From NCBI GenBank assembly GCA_031384605.1, contig JANNAT010000029.1:18788-82787 (forward strand): 64,000 bases of DNA, in the 5' to 3' direction. Below are positions 31,414 through 39,807 of the stretch, piece after piece. A program made the translations under genes and the position numbers. The stretch is from JANNAT01 sp031384605 (GTDB lineage: Bacteria > Pseudomonadota > Alphaproteobacteria > Rhodobacterales > Rhodobacteraceae). The stretch's first letter is position 1, and every line of letters begins with the position of its first letter. The notes beneath the pieces are model-generated. The model ran no database searches, was not told the DNA's origin, and saw nothing but the letters and a program-made list of their open reading frames with translations.

Positions 31414-33738
31414 TCACAGTTCCACCCGACGCAGTCGCAAGGCGTTGCTGATCACTGACACCGAAGACAGGCTCATCGCGGCCGCTGCGATCATTGGCGA
31501 CAGCAGGGTGCCGGCAAGCGGATAAAGCACCCCCGCCGCCACCGGAATGCCAATGGCGTTATAGGCAAAGGCGAAGAACAGGTTCTGCTTGATATTGCGC
31601 ACCGTGGCACGGGCCAGTTTGCGCGCCCGCACGATACCCATCAGATCACCGCCCAGCAGCGTCAGCCCCGCACTTTCCACCGCCACATCGGCCCCGCCAC
31701 CCATGGCAATGCCGACATCCGCTGCGGCCAGCGCGGGGGCGTCATTGACACCGTCACCGGCCATCGCCACCTTTTTCCCCTCTTTTCGCAGGGCCTCGAT
31801 CAGGGCGCGTTTGTCATCGGGCAGCACGCCTGCGCGCACCTCATCAATGCCCAACGCAGCCGCCACGGCGCGGGCGGTGCGTTCGTTATCGCCCGTCGCC
31901 ATGATAATCCGCAGCCCTTGCGAATGCAGTTCCTTGATTGCGGCGGCGGTGGTGGCCCGCACCGGATCGGCCACGGCAACGATCCCTGCCAAAACGCCAT
32001 CCACGGCCACAAACATCGCCGTCTTGCCTGTGACGCGCAATGCGTCTGCCTGCGCTTCTGCTGCGGTTGTCGCCAGCCCCAGATCCTGCATCATCGCGGC
32101 ATTGCCCAGCGCCACTTCGCGCCCCGCCACCGTGCCTTGCACACCCTTGCCGGTTACCGCCTTGAACCCTTGGGTATCCCCCGCCTCAATCCCCTTGGCC
32201 TTGGCCCCCGTTACAATTGCCTCGGCCAGCGGATGTTCCGACCCCTTTTCCAGCGCCGCCGCCAGCGTCAGGATTGATGCCTCGTCCATCCCCGCCAGCA
32301 CAATCACATCGGTCAATGCGGGCTTACCCATGGTCAGCGTGCCGGTCTTGTCGACGATCAGGGTATCCACGCCCGCCATCCGTTCCAGCGCTTCGGCGTC
32401 CTTGATCAGCACGCCAGCCTGCGCGCCGCGCCCTGCCGCCGTGGTGATGGAAATCGGGGTCGCTAGACCCAACGCACAGGGGCAGGCGATGATCAGCACA
32501 GACACCGCCGCCGTGATCGCATAGGCCAGCGCGGGGGCAGGCCCCCAGATCATCCATGCCGCAAAAGCCGCCATTGAAATCAGCAAAACTGCCGGCACGA
32601 ACACCGCCGAAATCTTGTCCGCAACCCCTTGGATCGGCGCGCGGGATCGTTTGGCGTTCGACACCATCGCCACGATCTGCGCCAGCACCGTATCGGCCCC
32701 AACCCGCCCCGCCGTCATCACCAGCGCGCCATTCTTGTTGATCGTGCCCCCCGTCAGCGGATCACCCACAGCCTTTTCAATTGGCATCGCCTCGCCGGTC
32801 ATCAGGCTTTCATCGACAGATGACGCGCCTTCAACAATCACGCCGTCCACCGGCACCGCATCGCCGGGGCGCACGCGCAAACGGTCGCCCGCCATGATAT
32901 TGGCCAAAGGTGCATCGTATTCGGTGCCATCGGGCAAAATTCGCCGTGCGGTTTTGGGGGCAAGGTCCAGCAACGCGCGGATCGCATCGCCGGTGCGTTC
33001 GCGCGCCCGCAACTCCAGCACTTGCCCCACAAAGACCAGCGCCACAATCACCACCGCCGCCTCGTAATAGGTGCCGACGCCCATGCCCATCTGGTAGGCC
33101 GCCGGAAACACGCCGGGCAGAAACGTGGCGACGACGGAATAGCCATAGGCGGCGGCAACCCCGATGGAAATCAGCGTCCACATGTTGGGGCTGCGGTTGG
33201 TGACCGATGCCCAGCCACGCGAGAAGAACGGCCCTGCGGCCCAGAGCACAATCGGGCTGGCCAGCGCGAATTCCAGATAGCCCGCCACCTGATGCCCGAT
33301 CCAGTCGCGCACGGGCAACCCCACCAGCGTGCCCATCGTCAGGATCACCAGCGGCACGGCGGCAGCGGCGGAAATCCACATCCGCCGGGTAAAATCCGCC
33401 AGTTCCGGTGATGGCGCATCCGATGCAACCACCGGTTCCAGCACCATGCCGCAGATCGGGCAATTGCCGGGCCTGTCTTGCAAAATCTGCGGATGCATCG
33501 GGCAGGTATATTGCGCCGCGTCGGCCACCGCATGGCCCTTGGGCGCGGCTTTGCCGGAGGCGTAAAACCACGGATCAGCCTTGAATTTGGTCTGGCATTT
33601 TTCGGAACAGAAATGGAAATCGGCGGCCCCAAAGGACTCGGTCCTGGTATCCGGTTTCAGCGTTACCGTCATGCCGCAGACCGGGTCAATCGCGGTCGCC
33701 GCGTCGTTCGCCGATGGCGCCGTCTGATCCGCGTTCAT
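31414..33738 (-). CDS. copA: Copper-translocating P1B-type ATPase with YHS and heavy-metal-binding domains, 774 aa
   Basis: The N-terminus has a YHS domain (DPVCGM, HFCSEKC) and a metal-binding domain (YTCPMHPQI, GNCPICGMVLEP) instead of the usual HMA domains. C419-P-C421 lies in the transport helix, the phosphorylated Asp is D463 in DKTGTLT, GSEHPLAEAI is the P1B HP motif, and GDGVNDAPAL the hinge. These indicate Cu(I) or Ag(I) export. ATG 33738 starts after a 34-residue membrane peptide gene with which it overlaps by 4 nt; the longer reading is less likely. Two FNR-like boxes lie upstream of the pair. Confidence 0.93.
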   Translation of the reverse strand: MNADQTAPSANDAATAIDPVCGMTVTLKPDTRTESFGAADFHFCSEKCQTKFKADPWFYASGKAAPKGHAVADAAQYTCPMHPQILQDRPGNCPICGMVLEPVVASDAPSPELADFTRRMWISAAAAVPLVILTMGTLVGLPVRDWIGHQVAGYLEFALASPIVLWAAGPFFSRGWASVTNRSPNMWTLISIGVAAAYGYSVVATFLPGVFPAAYQMGMGVGTYYEAAVVIVALVFVGQVLELRARERTGDAIRALLDLAPKTARRILPDGTEYDAPLANIMAGDRLRVRPGDAVPVDGVIVEGASSVDESLMTGEAMPIEKAVGDPLTGGTINKNGALVMTAGRVGADTVLAQIVAMVSNAKRSRAPIQGVADKISAVFVPAVLLISMAAFAAWMIWGPAPALAYAITAAVSVLIIACPCALGLATPISITTAAGRGAQAGVLIKDAEALERMAGVDTLIVDKTGTLTMGKPALTDVIVLAGMDEASILTLAAALEKGSEHPLAEAIVTGAKAKGIEAGDTQGFKAVTGKGVQGTVAGREVALGNAAMMQDLGLATTAAEAQADALRVTGKTAMFVAVDGVLAGIVAVADPVRATTAAAIKELHSQGLRIIMATGDNERTARAVAAALGIDEVRAGVLPDDKRALIEALRKEGKKVAMAGDGVNDAPALAAADVGIAMGGGADVAVESAGLTLLGGDLMGIVRARKLARATVRNIKQNLFFAFAYNAIGIPVAAGVLYPLAGTLLSPMIAAAAMSLSSVSVISNALRLRRVEL

Positions 33739-33839
33739 TTGCGCAGATACTTGACCAAAGCCGCAATCGCGAGAACAGCAATAACCCCCATCACCACCAT
33801 CCATAACCCGCCTGAACCCATGTAATATCCGTTCATCAT
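33735..33839 (-). CDS. Small membrane peptide ahead of copA, 34 aa
   Basis: The peptide begins MMNGYYMGSGGLW and is essentially one transmembrane helix (VVMGVIAVLAIAALV) with a basic tail KYLRK. AAAGG lies 9 nt before the start, and its TGA overlaps the copA ATG. Its metal-binding potential is limited to methionines. It may be an accessory or stabilising subunit of the copper pump, or just a coupled leader. It is shorter than most annotation cut-offs and is easily missed. Confidence 0.65.
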   Translation of the reverse strand: MMNGYYMGSGGLWMVVMGVIAVLAIAALVKYLRK

Positions 33840-33894
33840 CGCATGACCTTTCCCAATGTTATGCCGCATATTACGGCGTTGCCGTTCCCTGTCG

Positions 33895-33908
33895 TTGATA
33901 CAGGTCAG
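33895..33908. promoter_or_regulatory. FNR-like box (TTGAT-N4-GTCAG)
   Basis: TTGATacagGTCAG, 8 of 10 consensus positions, between copA and cbpA. It is the second of two boxes within 43 bp. Confidence 0.4.
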
Positions 33909-33923
33909 TCGGGCGCGCGCGCA

Positions 33924-33937
33924 TTGATCTGCGTCAA
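33924..33937. promoter_or_regulatory. FNR-type box (TTGAT-N4-GTCAA)
   Basis: TTGATctgcGTCAA, 9 of 10 consensus positions, lies between the divergent copper ATPase unit and cbpA and could control either or both. Confidence 0.6.
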
Positions 33938-33991
33938 TGCAGGTGTGGCGCGTTGCCGTATTGTGAAAGATGATACCAAACCGGGGGCCAG

Positions 33992-34918
33992 ATGAGCGAC
34001 GATCCATATGCAGCCCTTGGCCTGACCAAATCCGCAACTGCGGCAGACATCAAGAAGGCTTATCGCCGTCTGGTGCGCACATCGCACCCCGATCTGCATC
34101 CCGATGATGCCGGGGCCGAAGCGCGGTTCAAGGCGGTGACAGTGGCGCATGACTTGCTGAAAGACCCCGCCACCCGCGCGCGGTTTGATGCAGGCGAGAT
34201 TGATGCGACAGGGGCCGAACGCGCGCCCCGCACCTATTACCGCGATCACGCCGACGCCCCCGGCCAAAGGTTTGCTCAAGGATCCGGGTTTGAAGATTTC
34301 GGCGATCCCGCCGACATTTTTGCCCATATCCTGCGACAGCGGCGGCGTGCCGGTGATCCCGGTTATGCCCAAGCCGGCGCTGATCTGCGCTATACGCTGG
34401 AGGTGCCTTTTCTGGATGCAGCACTGGGGGCCAAGACGCGGATCACCCTGCCCGAAGGCGGCAATCTTGATGTGCAAATTCCCAAAGGCATGGTCGATGG
34501 CCAAACATTGCGGCTGCGCGGGCGCGGGGGGGCGGGCTATGGCGGCGGGCCAGCCGGTGACGCGATGGTGACGGTGCAGGTCGCGCCGCATCCGGTCTTC
34601 CGACGGACGGGCGATGATGTCCATGTGACCCTGCCAATCACGATTGATGAGGCCATCCTGGGTGGCAAAGTCACTGCCCCCACGATTGACGGGCCGGTCA
34701 GCGTGACGATCCCGAAAGGGGCAAGCAGCGGTCGGGTTTTGCGCCTGCGCGGGCGGGGGGTGACGCGCGCCAACAGCAAATCAGGCGATGCACTGATCGA
34801 GTTGCGCATTGTCACCCCGCCGGTGATCGACGCAGGCCTGACCGAATATCTGACCGAATGGCGCAAGACCCATGCGCATGATCCCCGCCACGCGATACTG
34901 CAGGAGGCCCCGGAATGA
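33992..34918 (+). CDS. cbpA: CbpA-type DnaJ co-chaperone, 308 aa
   Basis: The J-domain (YAALGLTKSATAADIKKAYR, then the HPD motif in TSHPDLHPDD) is followed by a linker and two C-terminal substrate-binding domains, without a zinc-finger domain. This is the CbpA (type II J-protein) layout. It stimulates DnaK and binds curved DNA in E. coli. The stop overlaps the start of the next gene, cbpM, as in other proteobacteria. Confidence 0.94.
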   Translation: MSDDPYAALGLTKSATAADIKKAYRRLVRTSHPDLHPDDAGAEARFKAVTVAHDLLKDPATRARFDAGEIDATGAERAPRTYYRDHADAPGQRFAQGSGFEDFGDPADIFAHILRQRRRAGDPGYAQAGADLRYTLEVPFLDAALGAKTRITLPEGGNLDVQIPKGMVDGQTLRLRGRGGAGYGGGPAGDAMVTVQVAPHPVFRRTGDDVHVTLPITIDEAILGGKVTAPTIDGPVSVTIPKGASSGRVLRLRGRGVTRANSKSGDALIELRIVTPPVIDAGLTEYLTEWRKTHAHDPRHAILQEAPE

Positions 34919-35253
34919 CCGAATATTTCACGAAAGAACAAGTGGTTATGGCTGTGTCAGGCTTGTCGAGGGCCAGACTTGCGGCGTTTGTGCAGGCTGA
35001 TCTTGTCGGGCCAGCCCTGCCGAACGATGGCCCGGTGTTTCAGCCCATTGATCTGGCGCGGCTGCAGTTGCTGTGCGACCTTGCCGATCACTTTGAAATG
35101 AAGGCCGATGCCTTGGGCGTGGTCATCGGCTTGATCGACCAGTTGCACACGGCACGCCTGCGTCTGCACGCCATGGCGCAGGCGATCGAGGCGGAACCAC
35201 AGGATTTGCGCCAACGGGTCGGCGCGCGGTTTGTCGGAATTCTTGCGCTTTGA
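34915..35253 (+). CDS. cbpM: CbpM-like chaperone modulator, 112 aa
   Basis: Length, the position directly after cbpA with a 4-nt overlap, and the MerR-like HTH character (FTKEQVVMAVSGLSRARL, then the LCDLADHFEMKADALG helix and a C-terminal IDQLHTARLRLHAMAQ coil) identify CbpM. It inhibits the J-domain activity of CbpA in E. coli. This pairing is strong contextual evidence; the sequence alone is short. Confidence 0.85.
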   Translation: MTEYFTKEQVVMAVSGLSRARLAAFVQADLVGPALPNDGPVFQPIDLARLQLLCDLADHFEMKADALGVVIGLIDQLHTARLRLHAMAQAIEAEPQDLRQRVGARFVGILAL

Positions 35254-35254
35254 C

Positions 35255-35491
35255 TTACCGTCTGCGCACCGAATTGCCACTCGCCAGAATGCTGTTGATC
35301 AACTTCTCGACCGCCGTGTGCAGGTCGGTGCGGCCATCGTCTTTCGGCGTGTGATGATGTGCTGCTGCCGCATCGGTCAGGATGCCGATGATTTCTTTTT
35401 CCGGCAAGATATTCCGGTCATTCAACGCCAAAAGCAGCGACTCGCAGATTGCCAGTGCTGCGGTGCCAGACACATCGTTAAGTTGGGCCAT
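35255..35491 (-). CDS. Conserved hypothetical protein, 78 aa
   Basis: MAQLNDVSGTAALAICESLLLALNDR begins a helical small protein resembling hypothetical proteins common in Rhodobacteraceae. GAAAGATC precedes ATG 35491. Histidine-rich AAAHHHTP in the middle might bind a metal. It is convergent with cbpM and divergent from the Crp/Fnr gene. No function is known. Confidence 0.65.
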   Translation of the reverse strand: MAQLNDVSGTAALAICESLLLALNDRNILPEKEIIGILTDAAAAHHHTPKDDGRTDLHTAVEKLINSILASGNSVRRR

Positions 35492-35687
35492 CGCTGGGAT
35501 CTTTCCAATTTTTTTCCAAAGCCATCACACGCCTGATCAACAAGGCGGGAACTAATTGCAGTCTGGCAGAGTTGTTGCGGGATACACTGATCGAAATCAG
35601 CTTGGCTGCGGACTTCTTTTGCCAAAAAGCGACACACTGCAGACTTTGCGTCTTCGCTTTTCCCCGACCTCTGACGAGATTGCAAAC

Positions 35688-36416
35688 TTGACGATTAACA
35701 GCCCCCTTGCCCGCAAACTCAGCGCCTTTGTCGCGTTGTCGGACGAAGACCTTGACATGCTTGACCGCCTGCATCACCGCAGGCGCAAGTTCATCGCAGG
35801 CGTCGATCTGGTGCATCAGGGGCAAGCCGATCAGTCGGCTTATATTCTGGCGTCGGGCTGGGTCTGTTCTTACAAATTACTGCCAGACGGCGGCCGCCAG
35901 ATCATTGATTTTCAGATACCGGGCGACTTTCTGGGTCTGCGGTCGGTGCTGTTTCGCACCGCAGATCACAATATTGAACCCGTGACCCTGGTCGAGGCAT
36001 CAGAGGTCATCATCACTGATCTTCTGAATGCCTTCGCCACCACGCCGCGTCTGGCCACGGCTGTTTTATGGGCCGCATCGCGGGATGAGGCGATGGTGGT
36101 GGAACATCTGGTCGGTATCGGGCGGCGTAATGCGCTGGAACGCACCGCGCATTACCTGCTGGAATTTGGGGCACGGCTGATCCTTGTGGGGTTGGGCACA
36201 AAACAGGGTTACGACTGCCCGCTGTCGCAATACATGCTGGCCGACGCCCTTGGGCTAAGTGCCGTGCATGTGAACCGGGTGTTAAGGCAATTGCGCGAGA
36301 TGGGGCTTTTAACCTTTCAGCGCGGCCATGTGAAGATTGACGATTTTGACGGGCTGGTGGCGCTGGCCGATTTCGACAAGGCTTACCTTGATCACGACGG
36401 CCCGTTGCTGAAGTAG
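35688..36416 (+). CDS. Crp/Fnr family regulator, 242 aa (start uncertain)
   Basis: The N-terminal barrel has IDFQIPGDFLGLRSVLF and FRTADHNIE; the C-terminal winged HTH is YMLADALGLSAVHVNRVLRQ, about 185-215. It has no N-terminal cysteine cluster, so it is not an Fnr iron-sulphur sensor; effector unknown. TTG 35688 gives the usual length of the family. A longer frame from TTG 35556 adds 44 poorly conserved residues. It is placed between cbpM and the arginine deiminase genes. It might bind the TTGAT-type boxes nearby, but that is inference. Confidence 0.82.
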   Translation: MTINSPLARKLSAFVALSDEDLDMLDRLHHRRRKFIAGVDLVHQGQADQSAYILASGWVCSYKLLPDGGRQIIDFQIPGDFLGLRSVLFRTADHNIEPVTLVEASEVIITDLLNAFATTPRLATAVLWAASRDEAMVVEHLVGIGRRNALERTAHYLLEFGARLILVGLGTKQGYDCPLSQYMLADALGLSAVHVNRVLRQLREMGLLTFQRGHVKIDDFDGLVALADFDKAYLDHDGPLLK

Positions 36417-36591
36417 TCGGGCCGCACTTTGGCATTGAAAACATTGCCGCCTGTCGTGCCGACACAGCAAACAAGCCTGCCGCTGCGCCAAGACGAGGAG
36501 GCTTGATTCAGACAGCAGGCTTTACTGGCACGCACAACACAGGACACTTGGCGACAGCTCAAGCAACCATAGCCCTTATCGCCGTTCCCAG

Positions 36592-37563
36592 TCACAGGCG
36601 CACTGATCCAGATTGGTTTGATTTGGCTTTATGATCGCGTTTGGCGTGGTGCGGTTCCGGCCCGATCTGCGTGCCAGCCCGCCCTTCCAGAATGGCGCGG
36701 GCGTCTTGCAGGCGGCCGATCCCGGCCAGACAACCGCCGCCCCGCACAAAGGCGCTGGCAGCTGCCACCTTTGGCCCCATCGAGCCCGCCGCAAACGACA
36801 TCTTGTCCAGCGCATCGGGCGTGATGGTCTTTATGGCAACCTCGGCAGGCGTGCCCCAATCGCGCATCACCGCTGCCACATCGGTCAGCATCAGCAGCGC
36901 GTCCGCCTTTAACTCTTGCGCCAATAACGCCGCAGTCCGGTCTTTGTCGATCACCGCTTCGACCCCTTCCATGCCGCCCGCACTGTTGCGGATGACGGGA
37001 ATACCGCCCCCCCCGGCGCAGATCACGCAAATGCCTGCATCAACCAGCACCCTGATCGCGGCCAGCCCCAGAATACGTTGTGGCAAGGGCGAAGGCACCA
37101 CGCGGCGCAAACCACCATTTGCCTCGGCCACCATTGACCACAAATGTTCTGCCCCAACCGATTTTCCCTGCTCTGCCGTATAGACCGGGCCAATGGGCTT
37201 GGTCGGCTGATCAAAGGCCGGGTCGCGCGGGTCCACCTCGACCCGTGTCAGCAAAGTCGCGCACTCCGCCCCTGCAGGCAAGGCATTCATCAATTCCTGC
37301 TCGATCAGATAACCGATCATACCTTCGGTTTCCGCCCCCAGCACATCCAGCGGCCACAGCGTATCTGGCGCAAAAGTAGCAGCCTGCAGCGCCAGCAATC
37401 CCACTTGTGGCCCGTTGCCATGCGCGACAATGATCTGGTGATCGCGCGCAAGATCGGCCAAAGCCACCGCCGCAATGCGCACATTGGTGCGTTGCGCCTC
37501 GTATGTCATCGGCTCGCCGCGTTTCAACAGGGCATTGCCGCCAAGGGCCACGACGATGCGCAT
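36592..37563 (-). CDS. arcC: Carbamate kinase, 323 aa
   Basis: The kinase signature is present: MRIVVALGGNALLKRG at the start, IVAHGNGPQVG, AGGGGIPV and DKDRTAALLAQEL. It catalyses carbamoyl phosphate + ADP to ATP, the energy-yielding step of the arginine deiminase pathway. It is the last gene of the leftward antiporter-arcA-arcB-arcC operon. The C-terminal extension (HHAKRDHKAKSNQSGS) beyond the usual end is unusual but short. Confidence 0.95.
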   Translation of the reverse strand: MRIVVALGGNALLKRGEPMTYEAQRTNVRIAAVALADLARDHQIIVAHGNGPQVGLLALQAATFAPDTLWPLDVLGAETEGMIGYLIEQELMNALPAGAECATLLTRVEVDPRDPAFDQPTKPIGPVYTAEQGKSVGAEHLWSMVAEANGGLRRVVPSPLPQRILGLAAIRVLVDAGICVICAGGGGIPVIRNSAGGMEGVEAVIDKDRTAALLAQELKADALLMLTDVAAVMRDWGTPAEVAIKTITPDALDKMSFAAGSMGPKVAAASAFVRGGGCLAGIGRLQDARAILEGRAGTQIGPEPHHAKRDHKAKSNQSGSVRL

Positions 37564-37564
37564 G

Positions 37565-38566
37565 TCAGGCTCCTAACGTGGCGACAAGCACCGCTTTGAT
37601 GGTGTGCATCCGGTTTTCCGCCTGATCGAACACGACAGAGGCGGGCGATTCGAACACCTCGTCCGTTACTTCCATGCAGTCGATGCCGTATTTCTGAAAC
37701 GTCGCCTCGCCCACCTCGGTATCGCGGTTGTGAAAGGCGGGCAGGCAGTGCAGGAATTTGGTGTGCGGGTTGCCAGTGCCCGCCATGACCGCCGCCGTCA
37801 CGCGGTAAGGCGTCAGCAATTTGATCCGTTCGGCCCAGACCGTATCAGGTTCACCCATCGAGACCCAGACATCGGTATAGATGAAATCGCAGCCTATCGG
37901 AGCCGTAGCCACATCTTCGGTCAACGTAATCTGCCCGCCCGTCGTCTTGGCGATGCCTTCGCATTGCGTCAGCAACGCCTTGTCTGGCCAAAGGCTGCGC
38001 GGCGCGCACAGCCGGATATCCATCCCGATCAGCGCCGCGCCCACCATCAGGGACGCCGCCATATTGCCGCTGGCGTCGCCAAGATAGGCAAACGCAATGT
38101 CGGACAGATGCTTGTGGGTGAATTCATGCATCGTCATCAGGTCGGCCAGCACTTGTATCGGGTGGAAATCGTCGGTCAGGCCGTTGTAGACGGGCACCCC
38201 CGAAAATTGCGCGAGGGTTTCGGCGTCGGCTTGGGCAAAGCCGCGATATTCGATGGCATCATAGAACCGCCCCAGAACCCGCGCGGTGTCTTTCATGCTT
38301 TCCTTGTGCCCGATATGGCTGCCCGACGGGCCGATGTAGGTCACGTCCGCACCCTGATCGTGCGCCGCCACCTCGAACCCCGACCGTGTGCGCGTGCTGT
38401 CCTTCTCGAAGATCAGTGCGATGTTCTTGCCGATCAGGCGCTGATGTTCCGTCCCTGCGGCCTTGGCGCGCTTCAGGCCAGCCGCCAGTTGCAGCAGATT
38501 GCGAATCTCGCCGGGGCTGAAATCCAGCAGCTTCAGAAAGCTGCGGCCATGCAGGTTTTCGGGCAT
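37565..38566 (-). CDS. arcB: Ornithine carbamoyltransferase, catabolic type by context, 333 aa
   Basis: The carbamoyl-phosphate motif S57-T58-R59-T60-R61 (DSTRTR), the ornithine-loop part DDFHPIQ, and FLHCLPAFHN near the C-terminus are all intact. The gene ends 1 nt from the carbamate kinase gene and starts 9 nt from arcA, so the enzyme runs in the phosphorolytic direction, giving carbamoyl phosphate and ornithine. The biosynthetic argF role cannot be excluded from sequence. Confidence 0.93.
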   Translation of the reverse strand: MPENLHGRSFLKLLDFSPGEIRNLLQLAAGLKRAKAAGTEHQRLIGKNIALIFEKDSTRTRSGFEVAAHDQGADVTYIGPSGSHIGHKESMKDTARVLGRFYDAIEYRGFAQADAETLAQFSGVPVYNGLTDDFHPIQVLADLMTMHEFTHKHLSDIAFAYLGDASGNMAASLMVGAALIGMDIRLCAPRSLWPDKALLTQCEGIAKTTGGQITLTEDVATAPIGCDFIYTDVWVSMGEPDTVWAERIKLLTPYRVTAAVMAGTGNPHTKFLHCLPAFHNRDTEVGEATFQKYGIDCMEVTDEVFESPASVVFDQAENRMHTIKAVLVATLGA

Positions 38567-38575
38567 CGTAACCTC

Positions 38576-39799
38576 CTAAATCGCGTCGCGGATCAGCGGG
38601 CAGGTCATACAATGCGACCCACCCCGACCCCGGCCCAGTTCAGCGCCGGGAATGGTGATTACCTCGACGCCCGCCTTGCGCAGCAGGGTGTTGGAATGGG
38701 TGTTGCGTTCATACCCAACCACAACGCCGGGGCTGATGCACAACAGGTTGTTGGCATCATCCCACTGTTCGCGCTGCGCCTCATATGCATCGCCGCCGGT
38801 GGGCACGGTGCGCAACGCCTTAAGGCCCAACGCCTCGGCCACCACTACAAGAAAAGGATGGGTTTCCTCGGTTACATCCATTTTGCCGCCTTTGCCGGGG
38901 CGCAAGCTGTAGGTCTGCATCGCATCGGTTACTTCGGCGAACACCGTCACCAGATCACGGTCGCAAAAGGTGAAAACGGTGTCCAGATGCATGGCGCTGC
39001 GGCTGCGCGGAAACTGGCACGCGATGACACGTGTTGCGGCACCGCCCGCAAACAACGCGCGTGCCACCTGCCCCACCGCCTGCGGGGTGGTCCGCTCTCC
39101 CATGCCGATCAGCACCACGCCATTGCCAACGGGCATCACATCGCCGCCTTCCAGCGTGGCCGCGCCATGATCGACCAGTGGATCGCCCCACCAGATCGGA
39201 AAGCCCGCACCCTTGAAATCGGGGTGGAATTTGTAGATCGCGGCCAGATTAAGCGTCTCCAGCCGCCGCGCCGGCCAATGCATCGGGTTCAGCGTGACAC
39301 CGCCGTAACTCCAACAGGTCGTATCGCGGGTAAAGATGTGGTTTGGCATCGGTGGCAGCACAAAATCCTGCGGCCGCAGCATCGGGATCAGCACGCCTGC
39401 GCGCGGAATGGGAAGTTCGGCGCGGTTCATCCCACCGATCAGAATGCCCGACAGCTTTTCCGCGTCCACCTCCATCAGGCAGGCCAGCAGATCATCCGAC
39501 AGGCCGACGCCCACCGAATTGTCATTGATGCGCGCCGAAAGCAGCCACGTGCGGGCCTCGATATCGCGCAGGGTTTCCTCTAGCAATTCACGCAAAAACA
39601 CCACCTCGACGCCGCGTTCGCGCAGCATGTCGGTGAAGGTCATGTGTTCAACGCGCGCTTGCTTGACCCACAGCACATCGTCAAACAGCAACGCCTCGCG
39701 GTTTTCCGGCGTCAACCGTGCCATCTCCAGCCCCGGCCGGTGAACCATGACGCGGCGCAGGGTGCCCGCCTCGGAATGAACGCCATATTTCAAAGCCAT
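38576..39799 (-). CDS. arcA: Arginine deiminase, 407 aa
   Basis: The N-terminus (KYGVHSEAGTLRRVMVHRPGLEM), the middle FTRDTTCW, and the catalytic cysteine motif GGSHCMTCPLI at the C-terminus are characteristic. It hydrolyses arginine to citrulline and ammonia. It is the second gene of the ADI operon, 8 bp after the antiporter gene, upstream of arcB and arcC. The pathway gives ATP without oxygen, consistent with the FNR box at 41313. Confidence 0.95.
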   Translation of the reverse strand: MALKYGVHSEAGTLRRVMVHRPGLEMARLTPENREALLFDDVLWVKQARVEHMTFTDMLRERGVEVVFLRELLEETLRDIEARTWLLSARINDNSVGVGLSDDLLACLMEVDAEKLSGILIGGMNRAELPIPRAGVLIPMLRPQDFVLPPMPNHIFTRDTTCWSYGGVTLNPMHWPARRLETLNLAAIYKFHPDFKGAGFPIWWGDPLVDHGAATLEGGDVMPVGNGVVLIGMGERTTPQAVGQVARALFAGGAATRVIACQFPRSRSAMHLDTVFTFCDRDLVTVFAEVTDAMQTYSLRPGKGGKMDVTEETHPFLVVVAEALGLKALRTVPTGGDAYEAQREQWDDANNLLCISPGVVVGYERNTHSNTLLRKAGVEVITIPGAELGRGRGGSHCMTCPLIRDAI

Positions 39800-39807
39800 A
39801 GGGTTTC

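Noticed and set aside
37604..39583. A 659-codon open frame on the plus strand
   Set aside because: It lies antisense to arcA and arcB, has no ribosome-binding site or domain, and is an effect of GC-rich third positions.
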